From NCBI GenBank assembly GCA_903957365.1, contig CAJBPB010000299.1, positions 1-53,643 of the forward strand: 53,643 nucleotides of DNA, given 5' to 3'. Under the pieces are notes generated by a model. It was given only the letters and a program-made list of their open reading frames with translations. It did not search any database and was not told the origin of the DNA. Each line of letters starts with the position of its first letter. The stretch's first letter is position 1. This document shows, piece after piece, positions 36,631 through 45,624 of the stretch. A program made the translations under genes and the position numbers. Source of the DNA: an uncultured Bacteroidota bacterium. Lineage in GTDB: Bacteria; Bacteroidota; Bacteroidia; Bacteroidales; F082.

Positions 36631-38445
36631 CTATTCTGAAAGACTATTCGTTCCGGTCGTGAAATAATCAAGGACAATTTTTGCTCTTGCTTTACCAATA
36701 ACCTCAGCAATCTCTTCCTGAGTGGCTTCACGTATTTTAATCACTGATTTGAATTTCCAAAGAAGTTTTTGAGCCGTATCTTTACCAACTCCTTGTATTT
36801 CGGTTAACTCAGATTTAATAAGGCCTTTTTCGAATTTTTTCCGGTGATGGGTAATTCCAAAACGATGTGCTTCATCACGCAAAAACTGAATAATCTTCAA
36901 CGACTCGGAGCGTTTATCAATATAAAGCGGAAGCGTATCGCCAGGAAAATATATTTCTTCAAGTCGTTTGGCAATACCTATAATAGTGATTTTTCCACGC
37001 AGACCGAGTTTTTCGAGTGAAGAGACTGCCGCACTCAACTGACCTTTTCCACCATCGATCACAATAAGTTGCGGGAGTGGTTTTTGCTCAGTGATCAATC
37101 GCTGATATCGTCGTGTGATTATTTCTTCCATTGAGGCGAAATCATCAGGTCCTTCCACTGTTTTGATGTTGAAGTGCCTGTATTCGCTTTTGTTTGGTTT
37201 GGCATTTTTAAACTGTACCATCGCGGCAACAGCATAATCGCCCTGAAAATTAGAATTATCAAAACACTCAATCACTTCCGGTAAAACCGGCATACGCAAA
37301 TCTTCTTTTAACTGATTGAGAATTCTTTTCTGATGGCGTTCAGGATCAACCAGATTGCGTTGCTTTTCCAATTCCATTTTAAAATGACGGGCATTCTTTT
37401 CCGAAAGATCAAGCAGATGTCTTTTGTCACCCCGCTGAGGAACAACATATTTTACTTTGTCGATGTTGAAATCAGGCTCGAAAGGCACAATAATCTCATT
37501 TGCATCGCTTAGAAAACGCAGACGAAAATCCGTAATGGCCAAAATCAATAATTCTTCCAGTGTCTCATCAAGTTTCTTTTTCACTTCAATCGAATGTGAT
37601 TGCACAATAGCACCTTCAGAAACTTTCAGATAATTAATATATGCGGCTGCCGGTTCATCATGAATGGATACCACATCAACATTACTGATGTCGGCACTCA
37701 CAACCACTGATTTACTACGGTATTTTTCGAGGAGTATTATTCTCTCTTTTATCAGATTTGCTTTCTCAAACTCGAAAGTGGCTGCATAGTCCATCATGCT
37801 GGTGTTCAACTGTTTTTGTACCATTTGCAGATTACCTTTGATGATCTCTCGAACCTGTTTGATAATATGGTCGTATTCAGAAGCAGTTTGAAGTCCTTCG
37901 CAAGGTCCTTTACAGTTTCCAATATGGTATTCAAGACAGATTTTAAATTGCTTCCGGCTGATATTGGCATCACTCAACCGCAACGAACAATTCCGGATAG
38001 GAAACAATTGCCGTATTAAAGCAAGTAAGGTGCTCATTATACGCACATTGGCATAGGGCCCGAAATATTCAGAACCATCATCAATCATATTCCGGGTTGA
38101 GAAAATCCGTGGAAAAGGTTCATTTTTTATACATATCCATGGAAAGGTCTTGTCGTCTTTGAGAAGAACATTGTAACGTGGTTGAAATTTTTTGATCAGA
38201 TTGTTTTCCAACAACAATGCATCTGACTCACTATTGACAACAATAACCTGAATATCAGCTATTTTTTTTACGAGTACCCGCAATTTTCCGGTCTGGATTT
38301 TATTGAAATAACTCGAAACCCTTTTGTGAAGATTTTTTGCTTTCCCCACATAAATGATCTTGCCAGTTTCGTCAAAGTATTGATAAACACCCGGATTGTC
38401 AGGAATAGAAGCGATCAGATGCTGCAGATTCGAAGTTGATTCCAT
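36631..38445 (-). CDS. uvrC: Excinuclease ABC subunit C
   Basis: A 604-aa UvrC of normal length that makes the dual incisions in nucleotide excision repair. The N-terminal GIY-YIG nuclease (NPGVYQYFDETGKIIYVGKA, about residues 17-36), the central UVR-type helix (about 200-235), the RNase H-like domain with VIECFDNSNFQGDYAVAAMV and IVIDGGKGQL (catalytic Asp residues) and the C-terminal helix-hairpin-helix (IQGVGKDTAQKLL) are all present. Probably monocistronic; the 191-base gap upstream to thiL contains inverted repeats. It ends 55 bases from tonB copy 2. Confidence 0.96.
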   Translation of the reverse strand: MESTSNLQHLIASIPDNPGVYQYFDETGKIIYVGKAKNLHKRVSSYFNKIQTGKLRVLVKKIADIQVIVVNSESDALLLENNLIKKFQPRYNVLLKDDKTFPWICIKNEPFPRIFSTRNMIDDGSEYFGPYANVRIMSTLLALIRQLFPIRNCSLRLSDANISRKQFKICLEYHIGNCKGPCEGLQTASEYDHIIKQVREIIKGNLQMVQKQLNTSMMDYAATFEFEKANLIKERIILLEKYRSKSVVVSADISNVDVVSIHDEPAAAYINYLKVSEGAIVQSHSIEVKKKLDETLEELLILAITDFRLRFLSDANEIIVPFEPDFNIDKVKYVVPQRGDKRHLLDLSEKNARHFKMELEKQRNLVDPERHQKRILNQLKEDLRMPVLPEVIECFDNSNFQGDYAVAAMVQFKNAKPNKSEYRHFNIKTVEGPDDFASMEEIITRRYQRLITEQKPLPQLIVIDGGKGQLSAAVSSLEKLGLRGKITIIGIAKRLEEIYFPGDTLPLYIDKRSESLKIIQFLRDEAHRFGITHHRKKFEKGLIKSELTEIQGVGKDTAQKLLWKFKSVIKIREATQEEIAEVIGKARAKIVLDYFTTGTNSLSE

Positions 38446-38465
38446 TGGGTTGCTTGCTTATTGCT

Positions 38466-38628
38466 GGTTTCTGGTTTACTGTTACTGAATAGAATATTTC
38501 GTTTAAAAGTCTGAATGATAATACTTACCTCTCTTAACCTCACTCAAATTCCAGGATATTTATAACTCATTTTATTTATGTGTCACCAATAACAAATCAC
38601 CAGTAACTAGTAACTAATAACCAGAACC
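38466..38628. repeat. Inverted pair of low-complexity GGTTACTGG-type blocks
   Basis: Left block 38466-38487 (GGTTTCTGGTTTACTGTTAC and onward) is the approximate reverse complement of the right block 38601-38628 (CAGTAACTAGTAACTAATAA and onward). The two flank about 113 bases. The whole 191-base gap between thiL and uvrC (38446-38636) has nothing else I can support. It has the same layout as the pair at 18310-18521. Confidence 0.65.
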
Positions 38629-38636
38629 TACTCTTG

Positions 38637-39674
38637 TTACTTTAATCCGTCCCAACCCTGTGCCAGTAAAGGAATAGCCTGTCCATCATTTGTAATGAGC
38701 AAACTACTTTTGTCTTCAGTGAAATGGCCGATGACAGAAATGCCGGGTATTTTCCTGATTTTTTCATAATCCTGCTGACTGATAGTGAACAACAATTCAT
38801 AGTCTTCTCCCCCATTCAGTGCGGCTATTGTAGGCACAATATTAAACTCTTCGGCAACAGAAATAGTAGTAGGATCAACCGGTATTTTGTCTTCATAAAT
38901 CTGACATCCTAGCTCTGAAGCCTTACACAGATGCATAATTTCAGAAGCCAGACCGTCTGAAATATCAATCATTGATGTTGGTTTGATATCTGCAGCCTGT
39001 AACCGTTCGATGATATCCATTCGTGCTTCAGGTTTCAACTGTCGTTCAAGCACATAATCGTAGCCATCCAGATCTGGTTGCATGGCTGGATTTGCTTTGT
39101 AAACTGCTTTCTCACGTTCAAGCAACAACAATCCCATATAGGCACCGCCCAGATCGCCGCTTACACACAGCAAATCATTGGCAGAAGCTCCCTTCCGGTA
39201 ACAAATCGCTTCTTTTTTTGCCTGTCCTATCACAGTGATAGAAAGGAATAATCCGGAAGTGCTGGAAGTTGTATCACCTCCTACAAGATCAACTTTGTAT
39301 TTTTTACATGCTGTCTGAAGTCCTTCATAAATCTCTTCGATCGCTTCAACCGGAAAGCGGTTTGAAATGGCCAATCCGACTACAATTTGCTTTGGTATTC
39401 CATTCATCGCGGCAATATCTGAAAAATTAACCACGGCAGCCTTATAGCCCAGATGCCTGAATGGCATATAGGTAAGATCGAAATGCACGCCCTCGACCAA
39501 TAAATCAACAGAAACAAGGGTTTGATAATCTGTATTATCAATCACAGCAGCGTCATCGCCTACTCCTGTCACACTGGATGGATTGACCAATTGGATGTCT
39601 TTTGTAAGGTGATCAATCAATCCAAATTCGCCCAGTGTGGACAGTTCGGTTCGTTGAGGCAATTCTTCTATCAT
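38637..39674 (-). CDS. thiL: Thiamine-monophosphate kinase
   Basis: A 345-aa ThiL, which phosphorylates thiamine monophosphate to the active diphosphate. Motifs: GVGDDAAVID near residue 40, the SVDLLVEGVHFDL segment, GYKAAVVNFSDIAAMNG, the DLVGGDTTSS site (about residues 130-139) and MIDISDGLASEIMH (Mg/ATP). Length is normal and the family (PurM-like fold) is clear. The -33/-7 pair at 39721-39750 is the best promoter on this strand. Its product feeds ThDP-dependent enzymes such as Dxs. Confidence 0.94.
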   Translation of the reverse strand: MIEELPQRTELSTLGEFGLIDHLTKDIQLVNPSSVTGVGDDAAVIDNTDYQTLVSVDLLVEGVHFDLTYMPFRHLGYKAAVVNFSDIAAMNGIPKQIVVGLAISNRFPVEAIEEIYEGLQTACKKYKVDLVGGDTTSSTSGLFLSITVIGQAKKEAICYRKGASANDLLCVSGDLGGAYMGLLLLEREKAVYKANPAMQPDLDGYDYVLERQLKPEARMDIIERLQAADIKPTSMIDISDGLASEIMHLCKASELGCQIYEDKIPVDPTTISVAEEFNIVPTIAALNGGEDYELLFTISQQDYEKIRKIPGISVIGHFTEDKSSLLITNDGQAIPLLAQGWDGLK

Positions 39675-39720
39675 GCTATTCTATATAAAATGTAATTATT
39701 CAATGTCTTTGGATAAGTTG

Positions 39721-39750
39721 CAAAAATACGGGTTTATCTTCACTTACAAA
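39721..39750 (-). promoter_or_regulatory. Bacteroidota promoter TTTG-N18-TATTTTTG for thiL
   Basis: On the minus strand TTTG (39747-39750) and TATTTTTG (39721-39728) are 18 bases apart, an exact consensus match, 46 bases before the thiL ATG. No thiamine riboswitch motif is visible in the leader. The remaining divergent gap to the FISUMP gene shows only AT-rich sequence. Confidence 0.65.
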
Positions 39751-39954
39751 CAGACTTCAGCCGACATCCCTGTTATTGGTTTAAAAACAAATAAAAACGA
39801 TACTCACTCAACTTAAAAATACTATTGATCAAATGTAATAAATACCGTAATTTTATGATGTTTAATCAATTTTAAACGAAATCTTTGCTGAGTAAATTGA
39901 ATATAAACAGATCTATAACATTGTGAACCAATATATTGGTACAATTCAATTAAA

Positions 39955-41064
39955 ATGAATAAAAAATTCAGCTTCATTCTTCAGGACCATTGTCATTACA
40001 AATATTTCAGGTTTGTAATATTTACCTTATCCTGTTTTATTTTGTTATTGGTATCTGGCTGTGACAAAATGGAAAAAGTCGCGAATGAAGCTCCAACTTG
40101 TCAGATTACGAGTCCGGAAAATAATTGTACAGTTGACCAAGGTTCAACCATAAATATTACTGCAAGTGCTGAAGATAAGGATGGTACAATCACAGAAATG
40201 CGCCTGTATGCTGATGAATTATTTATTAGAACCAGTAGTTCTCCTTTCCGTTTTTTATGGAATACAACAGGAGTAGAAACAGGCAGGCATACAATCAAAA
40301 CAATTGTGACAGATGAGGGTGGAAGCACCACCTCAGATAAAATATTTATTTATGTTGCCAAACAAGGAAATGTTGTATTGATTACTGATTCAGTGAAGGA
40401 TTTTGATGGTAACACCTATCGCACTGTCAAAATTGGAAACCAGTGGTGGATGGCTGAGAATTTGAAAACCAAACACTTTGCAGATGGGATAGAAATCAGG
40501 ATGGTTGAAAGCAATCCAGACTGGAAAAATCTAAGTTATACTGATAAGGCATACTGTTATTATGATAATTCGTTGATAAATGCGGAAAGGTTTGGCAAGC
40601 TTTATACCTGGGCTGCAGCTATGAATGGAGCAGCAACCAGCGAATTAAATCCAAGTAATGTACAAGGAATTTGCCCTTGCGGCTGGCATCTTCCAAGCGA
40701 TGCTGAATGGATCGAACTTGAAATGTTTCTGGGCATGAGTTTCCTTGAAGCAGATGCTTTTGGATGGCGTGGAACGGATGAAGGCGATCAGATGAAAACA
40801 ACAAGTGGCTGGTTTAATGGTGGAAACGGGACCAATACAAGTGGTTTTTCAGCCCTCCCGGGAGGCGAACGTTTGGCTGGACCATTCACCGGTATAACTG
40901 AAATTACTCGTTTTTGGAGTACTACAGAATATATCAACCTTACTCACCTGGCATTTAACCGTAGTCTGAGTTACAAATATTCGCAGGTCGGTTGGTTTTC
41001 GGCAAACCATTTATATGGTTTTCCTAAGAATTTCGGATTCTCGGTAAGATGTGTTAAAAACTAG
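39955..41064 (+). CDS. FISUMP-domain lipoprotein with Ig-like domain
   Basis: A 369-aa lipoprotein with lipobox LVSGC (Cys36) after a long N-terminal region (about 20 polar residues before the hydrophobic core; no later ATG would keep the hydrophobic core). Residues about 42-135 form an Ig-like fold (ADELFIRTSSSPFRFLWNTT, then GRHTIKTIVTDEGGST). Residues about 145-369 carry the Fibrobacter succinogenes major paralogous domain: DFDGNTYRTVKIGNQWWMAE, GWHLPSDAEWIELE, SGFSALPGGERL and FGFSVRCVKN. These domains occur in surface proteins of Bacteroidota and Fibrobacteres, probably binding or structural. It precedes the fucosidase gene by 255 bases; co-regulation is possible but unproven. Confidence 0.9.
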   Translation: MNKKFSFILQDHCHYKYFRFVIFTLSCFILLLVSGCDKMEKVANEAPTCQITSPENNCTVDQGSTINITASAEDKDGTITEMRLYADELFIRTSSSPFRFLWNTTGVETGRHTIKTIVTDEGGSTTSDKIFIYVAKQGNVVLITDSVKDFDGNTYRTVKIGNQWWMAENLKTKHFADGIEIRMVESNPDWKNLSYTDKAYCYYDNSLINAERFGKLYTWAAAMNGAATSELNPSNVQGICPCGWHLPSDAEWIELEMFLGMSFLEADAFGWRGTDEGDQMKTTSGWFNGGNGTNTSGFSALPGGERLAGPFTGITEITRFWSTTEYINLTHLAFNRSLSYKYSQVGWFSANHLYGFPKNFGFSVRCVKN

Positions 41065-41319
41065 ATTGACATCACTTGTAATTCATCATTGCTTTTTTTC
41101 AACCCTGGTTTTTAACAGCCAATTACTTCGTCAGGTTAGTTTTGGCAAAACAGGCTTTTTTATTGATTTCAACCGACATTCCAAACTATTTACAATTTCG
41201 AAATACCTTAAAAAACTTTCTAAGGATATTATTCATAATTTTATTGCTGCTCTGAATACATTGTAATTGATTCCGTTATAACCTATGGCATTCCTGTATT
41301 ACCGCTTAAAAAACCCGAT
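41065..41319. other. Intergenic gap before the glycoside hydrolases
   Basis: A 255-base AT-rich stretch. I see no exact TAnnTTTG box, terminator, RNA gene or supported ORF. A 71-codon frame from 41051 overlaps the FISUMP gene end and has no protein-like features. Confidence 0.5.
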
Positions 41320-42804
41320 ATGAAAAAAATCGCAATTTTCCTGACTTTACTTGCATTTCAAAACATCACTTTCGCACAGGCGGTGTACGAAGAAGAAAAA
41401 TATGTACCCGAAACTAATCCACTGGTATTGCAGAAACTAAGTCAGTGGCAGGATATAAAATTTGGACTGCTCATGCATTGGGGCACATACAGTCAATGGG
41501 GTATTGTGGAATCATGGTCAATCTGTCCGGAGGAATATGACTGGTGTAAGCGGGAGGCCGGTTCAAATCCGACCGATTATTTTGCTTACAAAAAAGAGTA
41601 TGAAGGCTTAAAAAATACATTCAACCCCATTAAATTCGATCCTGAAAAATGGGCTGCTGCTGCTAAAAATGCCGGAATGAAATATGTTGTTTTTACAACC
41701 AAACACCACGATGGCTTTTGCATGTTTGATTCTAAATTTACAGATTACAAGATAACCGATCCTGCTTGTCCTTTCTCACAGAATTCCAGAAAAAATATCA
41801 CAAAAGAGATTTTTGAAGCATTCAGAAAGCAAGGTTTATGGACCGGAGCATATTTCTCAAAACCAGACTGGCATTCACCTTATTACTGGGATCCAAAATA
41901 TCCACCGCGTGACCGGAATGTTAATTATGAACCTGAGTCGAATGCCGAAACATGGAATAAATACATCGATTTTACACATAATCAGATATTGGAATTGCTT
42001 ACTGATTATGGTAAAGTTGACATTTTGTGGCTGGATGGCGGCTGGGTGAGAAAAACCCCGAAAAGCGAAATCCTTTCATGGTATGATAAGGAATTAGAAA
42101 CTAAAGAAAATGGTTATTTACCACACAGGATCATCAACCAGGATATCAGAATGGACGAACTTGTATTGAAAGCAAGAGAAAAACAACCTGATCTGATTGT
42201 GGTTGACCGCGCAGTACATGGCAAAAATCAAAATTACCTTACTCCAGAAAACCGTGTTCCGGAGAAACCATTGCCATATCCCTGGGAATCGTGCATCATT
42301 GCAGGAAAAAGCTGGTCATATTACAAAGATCTTACGCATATCAGCGGACGTGAAGGCATTCAATTGTTGGTTGATATTGTCGCAAAAGGCGGAAATCTAT
42401 TGTTAAATATTGCACCAAGCCCTGAAGGTGAATGGCCCGGACAAGCCTATGCCCTGCTTGAGGAGTACGGCAACTGGATGAAAATTAACAGCGAAGGGAT
42501 TTATAACAGCAGGGTACTTGAACCTTACAAAGAGGCTAATATTTGTATGACACAACAATCGGATGGAAATACGTATTTTTTCTATCTGGTTGGAGAAAAT
42601 GAAACGATTATGCCGTCTGAGATTTTAATTGAATCGCACCAGCCTGCCAATAACGCTGTTGTCACACTACTTGGCTTCGAAAAAGTGTTGAAATGGGAAT
42701 TGCATAAAAACGGATTCAAAATTACAATTCCGGAAAATATCCGGAATAACCCTCCTTGTGATCATGTTTGGACGATTAAAGTTTCTCAATTAATGAAACA
42801 GTAA
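41320..42804 (+). CDS. Alpha-L-fucosidase, GH29
   Basis: A 494-aa exported (signal peptide to about residue 20, TFAQ) GH29 fucosidase. DIKFGLLMHWGTYSQWGIVE near residue 45, TTKHHDGFCMFDS (about 126-138) and the nucleophile Asp239 in ILWLDGGWV are the GH29 signatures. Such enzymes hydrolyse terminal alpha-L-fucose from glycans or glycoconjugates with retention. It is a single catalytic domain with a short beta-rich tail and no carbohydrate-binding module. The GH3 gene follows 42 bases later on the same strand, so the two are likely co-transcribed. Linkage specificity is not deducible. Confidence 0.92.
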   Translation: MKKIAIFLTLLAFQNITFAQAVYEEEKYVPETNPLVLQKLSQWQDIKFGLLMHWGTYSQWGIVESWSICPEEYDWCKREAGSNPTDYFAYKKEYEGLKNTFNPIKFDPEKWAAAAKNAGMKYVVFTTKHHDGFCMFDSKFTDYKITDPACPFSQNSRKNITKEIFEAFRKQGLWTGAYFSKPDWHSPYYWDPKYPPRDRNVNYEPESNAETWNKYIDFTHNQILELLTDYGKVDILWLDGGWVRKTPKSEILSWYDKELETKENGYLPHRIINQDIRMDELVLKAREKQPDLIVVDRAVHGKNQNYLTPENRVPEKPLPYPWESCIIAGKSWSYYKDLTHISGREGIQLLVDIVAKGGNLLLNIAPSPEGEWPGQAYALLEEYGNWMKINSEGIYNSRVLEPYKEANICMTQQSDGNTYFFYLVGENETIMPSEILIESHQPANNAVVTLLGFEKVLKWELHKNGFKITIPENIRNNPPCDHVWTIKVSQLMKQ

Positions 42805-42846
42805 AACAGCAGTTTGCACTGACTTTCCCATAACCAAACCTAAGAC

Positions 42847-45546
42847 ATGATACAGGCCAACATCATCAGAATCATTAAATTTTCTCTGATTGTTATCACC
42901 TTAGCATCAACATTTATTTTCTGTAAAAGGACAGATAAGTTGAATTATAAAAATCCGGCAGTCCCTGTTGAGGAAAGGGTTGACGATCTGTTAGCAAGAA
43001 TGACATTGGAAGAAAAATTCTGGCAATTATTCATGATTCCAGGTGATTTGTCTGATGGAAAAGAAAAATATAAACATGGGATTTTTGGGTTTCAGGTTTC
43101 GGCAAAAGGGAAATCAGGAAATGAAGCAGAACAACTGCTCGATTATTCGGGTGGGAGCGCTGCCAAAGAAACGGCTGTATTAATCAACGAAATACAGAAA
43201 TACTTCGTTGAGGAAACCCGGTTGGGAATACCCATTATTCCTTTTGATGAAGCACTGCATGGATTGGTGCGTGAAGGTGCTACCGTTTTCCCGCAAGCCA
43301 TTGCGTTGGCAGCAAGCTGGGATACCGCTTTAATGGGCGATGTTGCCCATGCCATCACCATGGAAACGAAGACAAGGGGAATCAGGCAGATTCTGTCGCC
43401 TGTACTAAATATCGCAAGCGACGTGAGATGGGGAAGAACCGAAGAAACGTATGGTGAAGATCCATTTCTCACAACCCAGATGGCGTTGTCCTTTATTACG
43501 CAGTTTGAGCAATCAGGTGTTATTACCACCCCGAAACATTTTATTGCCAATGTCGGCGATGGTGGAAGAGACAGTTACCCAATCCATTTCAATGACAGAA
43601 TCCTTGAAGAAATATATTTACCACCCTTCAAAGCGTGTATTCAAAAAGCCAATGCCGGATCGGTGATGACGGCCTACAATTCGTTGAACGGCAGACAATG
43701 CTCGGCAAATGACTGGTTATTGAACCAGAAACTGAAAAAGGAATGGGGTTTTGAAGGTTTCGTAGTTTCAGATGCAGGCGCAACAGGCGGTTCCAACGTG
43801 TTGCATTTCACGGCCAAAGATTATGCTGAATCGACAAAACAAGCCATTGAGAACGGATTGGATGTCATATTTCAAACTTCCTATGATCACTATCCGCTTT
43901 TTTATGAGGCTTTCGAAAAAGGAATGATTGATCAAAAGGCCATTGATGAAGCGGTTCGCAGGGTGCTTCGGGCAAAATTTAAACTGGGTTTGTTCGAAAA
44001 TCCTTATGTAGATCCAACAGAAGCAGAAAATTGGAATGGGAATGAATTGCATCGGAAGCTGGCAAAAAAAGCCGCTCTTGAATCGATCGTTCTCCTTAAA
44101 AATGAGAAAAACCAGCTTCCGTTGAATAAAAACCTGAAGTCAGTTGCCTTGATAGGGATCGATGCACAAGAAGCCCGGCTAGGCGGATATTCTGGTCCGG
44201 GAAACAATCCTGTTAGTATATTACAAGGCATTGAAAACAAAGTCGGTGCATCATGTAAAATAAATTACAGTCCGGGTTGTGGCAGGGAATCGATTGATTT
44301 TGTGACGATTCCGATAGAAAACCTTTTTTACCTTCAGGATGGAAAACTGGAACCAGGACTAAAAGGGGAATATTTCAACAATTCCTCACTTGACGGTGAA
44401 CCTGCACTTACACGTATAGATCCCTCACTTGATTTTGGCTGGACATTGTTTTCCCCTGAACAGAAAAAGATCAATTACGACTGTTTCTCCGTAAGGTGGA
44501 CTGGTAAAATTATTCCTTCTGCCACAGGAAATTTTAACATCGGAATCCGTGGTGATGATGGATATCGCTTGTATATCGACAATTTGCTGATTATTGATAA
44601 CTGGAGGAAACAAACTTTTCAGTTACTTACCAAAAATTACCATTTCGAAAAAGGAAAAGCTTACGATATCAAAGTTGAATTTTATGAAACAGTTGGAAAC
44701 GTGAGGCTTAAATTAGTCTGGAACCAGGACGTGGAAAATAAATGGGAAAATGAAATCAATCAGGCGGTGGACCTGGCCCGAAAAAGTGATGTTACTGTCG
44801 TTGTTGCAGGCATCGAGGAAGGAGAGTTTCGCGACAGGGCATTTCTTTCGCTACCCGGTCATCAGGAAGAACTGATTTTGAGAGTTGCAGCCACCGGAAA
44901 ACCAGTTGTACTTGTCTTGGTCGGAGGAAGCGCTATAACCATGAGTAACTGGATAAATCAAGTGTCATCAATCATTGATGTCTGGTATTCGGGTGATGAA
45001 GGCGGTAATGCTGTAGCAGATATTCTGTTTGGTGATTACAATCCTGCAGGGCGTTTACCGATCACATTTCCTATGCACGAATCACAATTACCATTTGTAT
45101 ATAACCACAAACCAACCGGACGTGGTGATGATTATGTTAACCTTACCGGAAAACCCATGTTTCCATTCGGTTATGGTTTAAGCTACACTCAGTTTGCCTA
45201 CAGTAATCTGAAAATCGACAGGCCAATAATCAAATCCAATGAAAGCACAACGGTCAGGTTCAGCCTTACGAATACGGGTGAATTTGATGGTGACGAGGTG
45301 GTTCAATTATACATCAAAGACCTGTTTGCTTCTGTTGCCCGGCCTGTGATGGAATTAAAAGGTTTTCAGCGTATTCATCTGAAAAAAGGAGAATCGAAAG
45401 TAATTGTGTTTGAAATTACACCTGAATTATTAAGTATGCTTGATGAGAATATGAATTCTATTGTTGAACCAGGCGAATTCAGAATCATGATTGGTGCTTC
45501 GTCTAACGATATCAGGTTAAGAGATATATTGAAAGTTGAAGAATAA
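42847..45546 (+). CDS. GH3 glycoside hydrolase with inserted PA14 domain
   Basis: An 899-aa GH3 enzyme. The N-terminal barrel has PFDEALHGLVREGATVFPQA, the RWGRTEETYGEDP segment, K230-H231 in TPKHFIANV, and the nucleophile Asp309 in GFVVSDAGATGG. A PA14 domain (about residues 505-640, LKGEYFNNSS to VRLKLVWNQD) is inserted in the second GH3 domain (ESIVLLKNEKNQLPL before it, VVVAGIEEGEFRDR after it), and a fibronectin-like domain ends the protein (LKGFQRIHLKKGESK). This layout fits beta-glucosidases/xylosidases. The hydrophobic N-terminus with Cys26 (STFIFC) may be a weak lipobox. Substrate unknown; it sits 42 bases after the GH29 gene. Confidence 0.92.
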   Translation: MIQANIIRIIKFSLIVITLASTFIFCKRTDKLNYKNPAVPVEERVDDLLARMTLEEKFWQLFMIPGDLSDGKEKYKHGIFGFQVSAKGKSGNEAEQLLDYSGGSAAKETAVLINEIQKYFVEETRLGIPIIPFDEALHGLVREGATVFPQAIALAASWDTALMGDVAHAITMETKTRGIRQILSPVLNIASDVRWGRTEETYGEDPFLTTQMALSFITQFEQSGVITTPKHFIANVGDGGRDSYPIHFNDRILEEIYLPPFKACIQKANAGSVMTAYNSLNGRQCSANDWLLNQKLKKEWGFEGFVVSDAGATGGSNVLHFTAKDYAESTKQAIENGLDVIFQTSYDHYPLFYEAFEKGMIDQKAIDEAVRRVLRAKFKLGLFENPYVDPTEAENWNGNELHRKLAKKAALESIVLLKNEKNQLPLNKNLKSVALIGIDAQEARLGGYSGPGNNPVSILQGIENKVGASCKINYSPGCGRESIDFVTIPIENLFYLQDGKLEPGLKGEYFNNSSLDGEPALTRIDPSLDFGWTLFSPEQKKINYDCFSVRWTGKIIPSATGNFNIGIRGDDGYRLYIDNLLIIDNWRKQTFQLLTKNYHFEKGKAYDIKVEFYETVGNVRLKLVWNQDVENKWENEINQAVDLARKSDVTVVVAGIEEGEFRDRAFLSLPGHQEELILRVAATGKPVVLVLVGGSAITMSNWINQVSSIIDVWYSGDEGGNAVADILFGDYNPAGRLPITFPMHESQLPFVYNHKPTGRGDDYVNLTGKPMFPFGYGLSYTQFAYSNLKIDRPIIKSNESTTVRFSLTNTGEFDGDEVVQLYIKDLFASVARPVMELKGFQRIHLKKGESKVIVFEITPELLSMLDENMNSIVEPGEFRIMIGASSNDIRLRDILKVEE

Positions 45547-45579
45547 CAGAAAATTAATAGTTGGGTAAATTCTGTTTTT
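45545..45579. terminator. Weak hairpin between convergent GH3 and GH35 genes
   Basis: AACAGAA (45545-45551) pairs with TTCTGTT (45570-45576) around an 18-base loop, followed by a short T run. It begins inside the GH3 stop codon. The stem is only 7 pairs, so a weak terminator at best. Confidence 0.4.
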
Positions 45580-45624
45580 ATACTGCTGCATTACCCGGAA
45601 AAAAGTAAAAAACATCCTGAATTT

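Noticed and set aside
39675-39954. A thiamine pyrophosphate riboswitch upstream of thiL
   Set aside because: No CTGAGA-type thi-box pattern or second helix is visible in the leader on either strand.
41051-41266. A 71-codon plus-strand frame between FISUMP and GH29 genes
   Set aside because: It overlaps the end of the FISUMP gene, has low-quality composition and no recognisable domain.
41559-41575. GGTTCAAATCC resembling a tRNA T-arm
   Set aside because: It is inside the GH29 coding region, with no acceptor or anticodon stems around it; a coincidence of codons.
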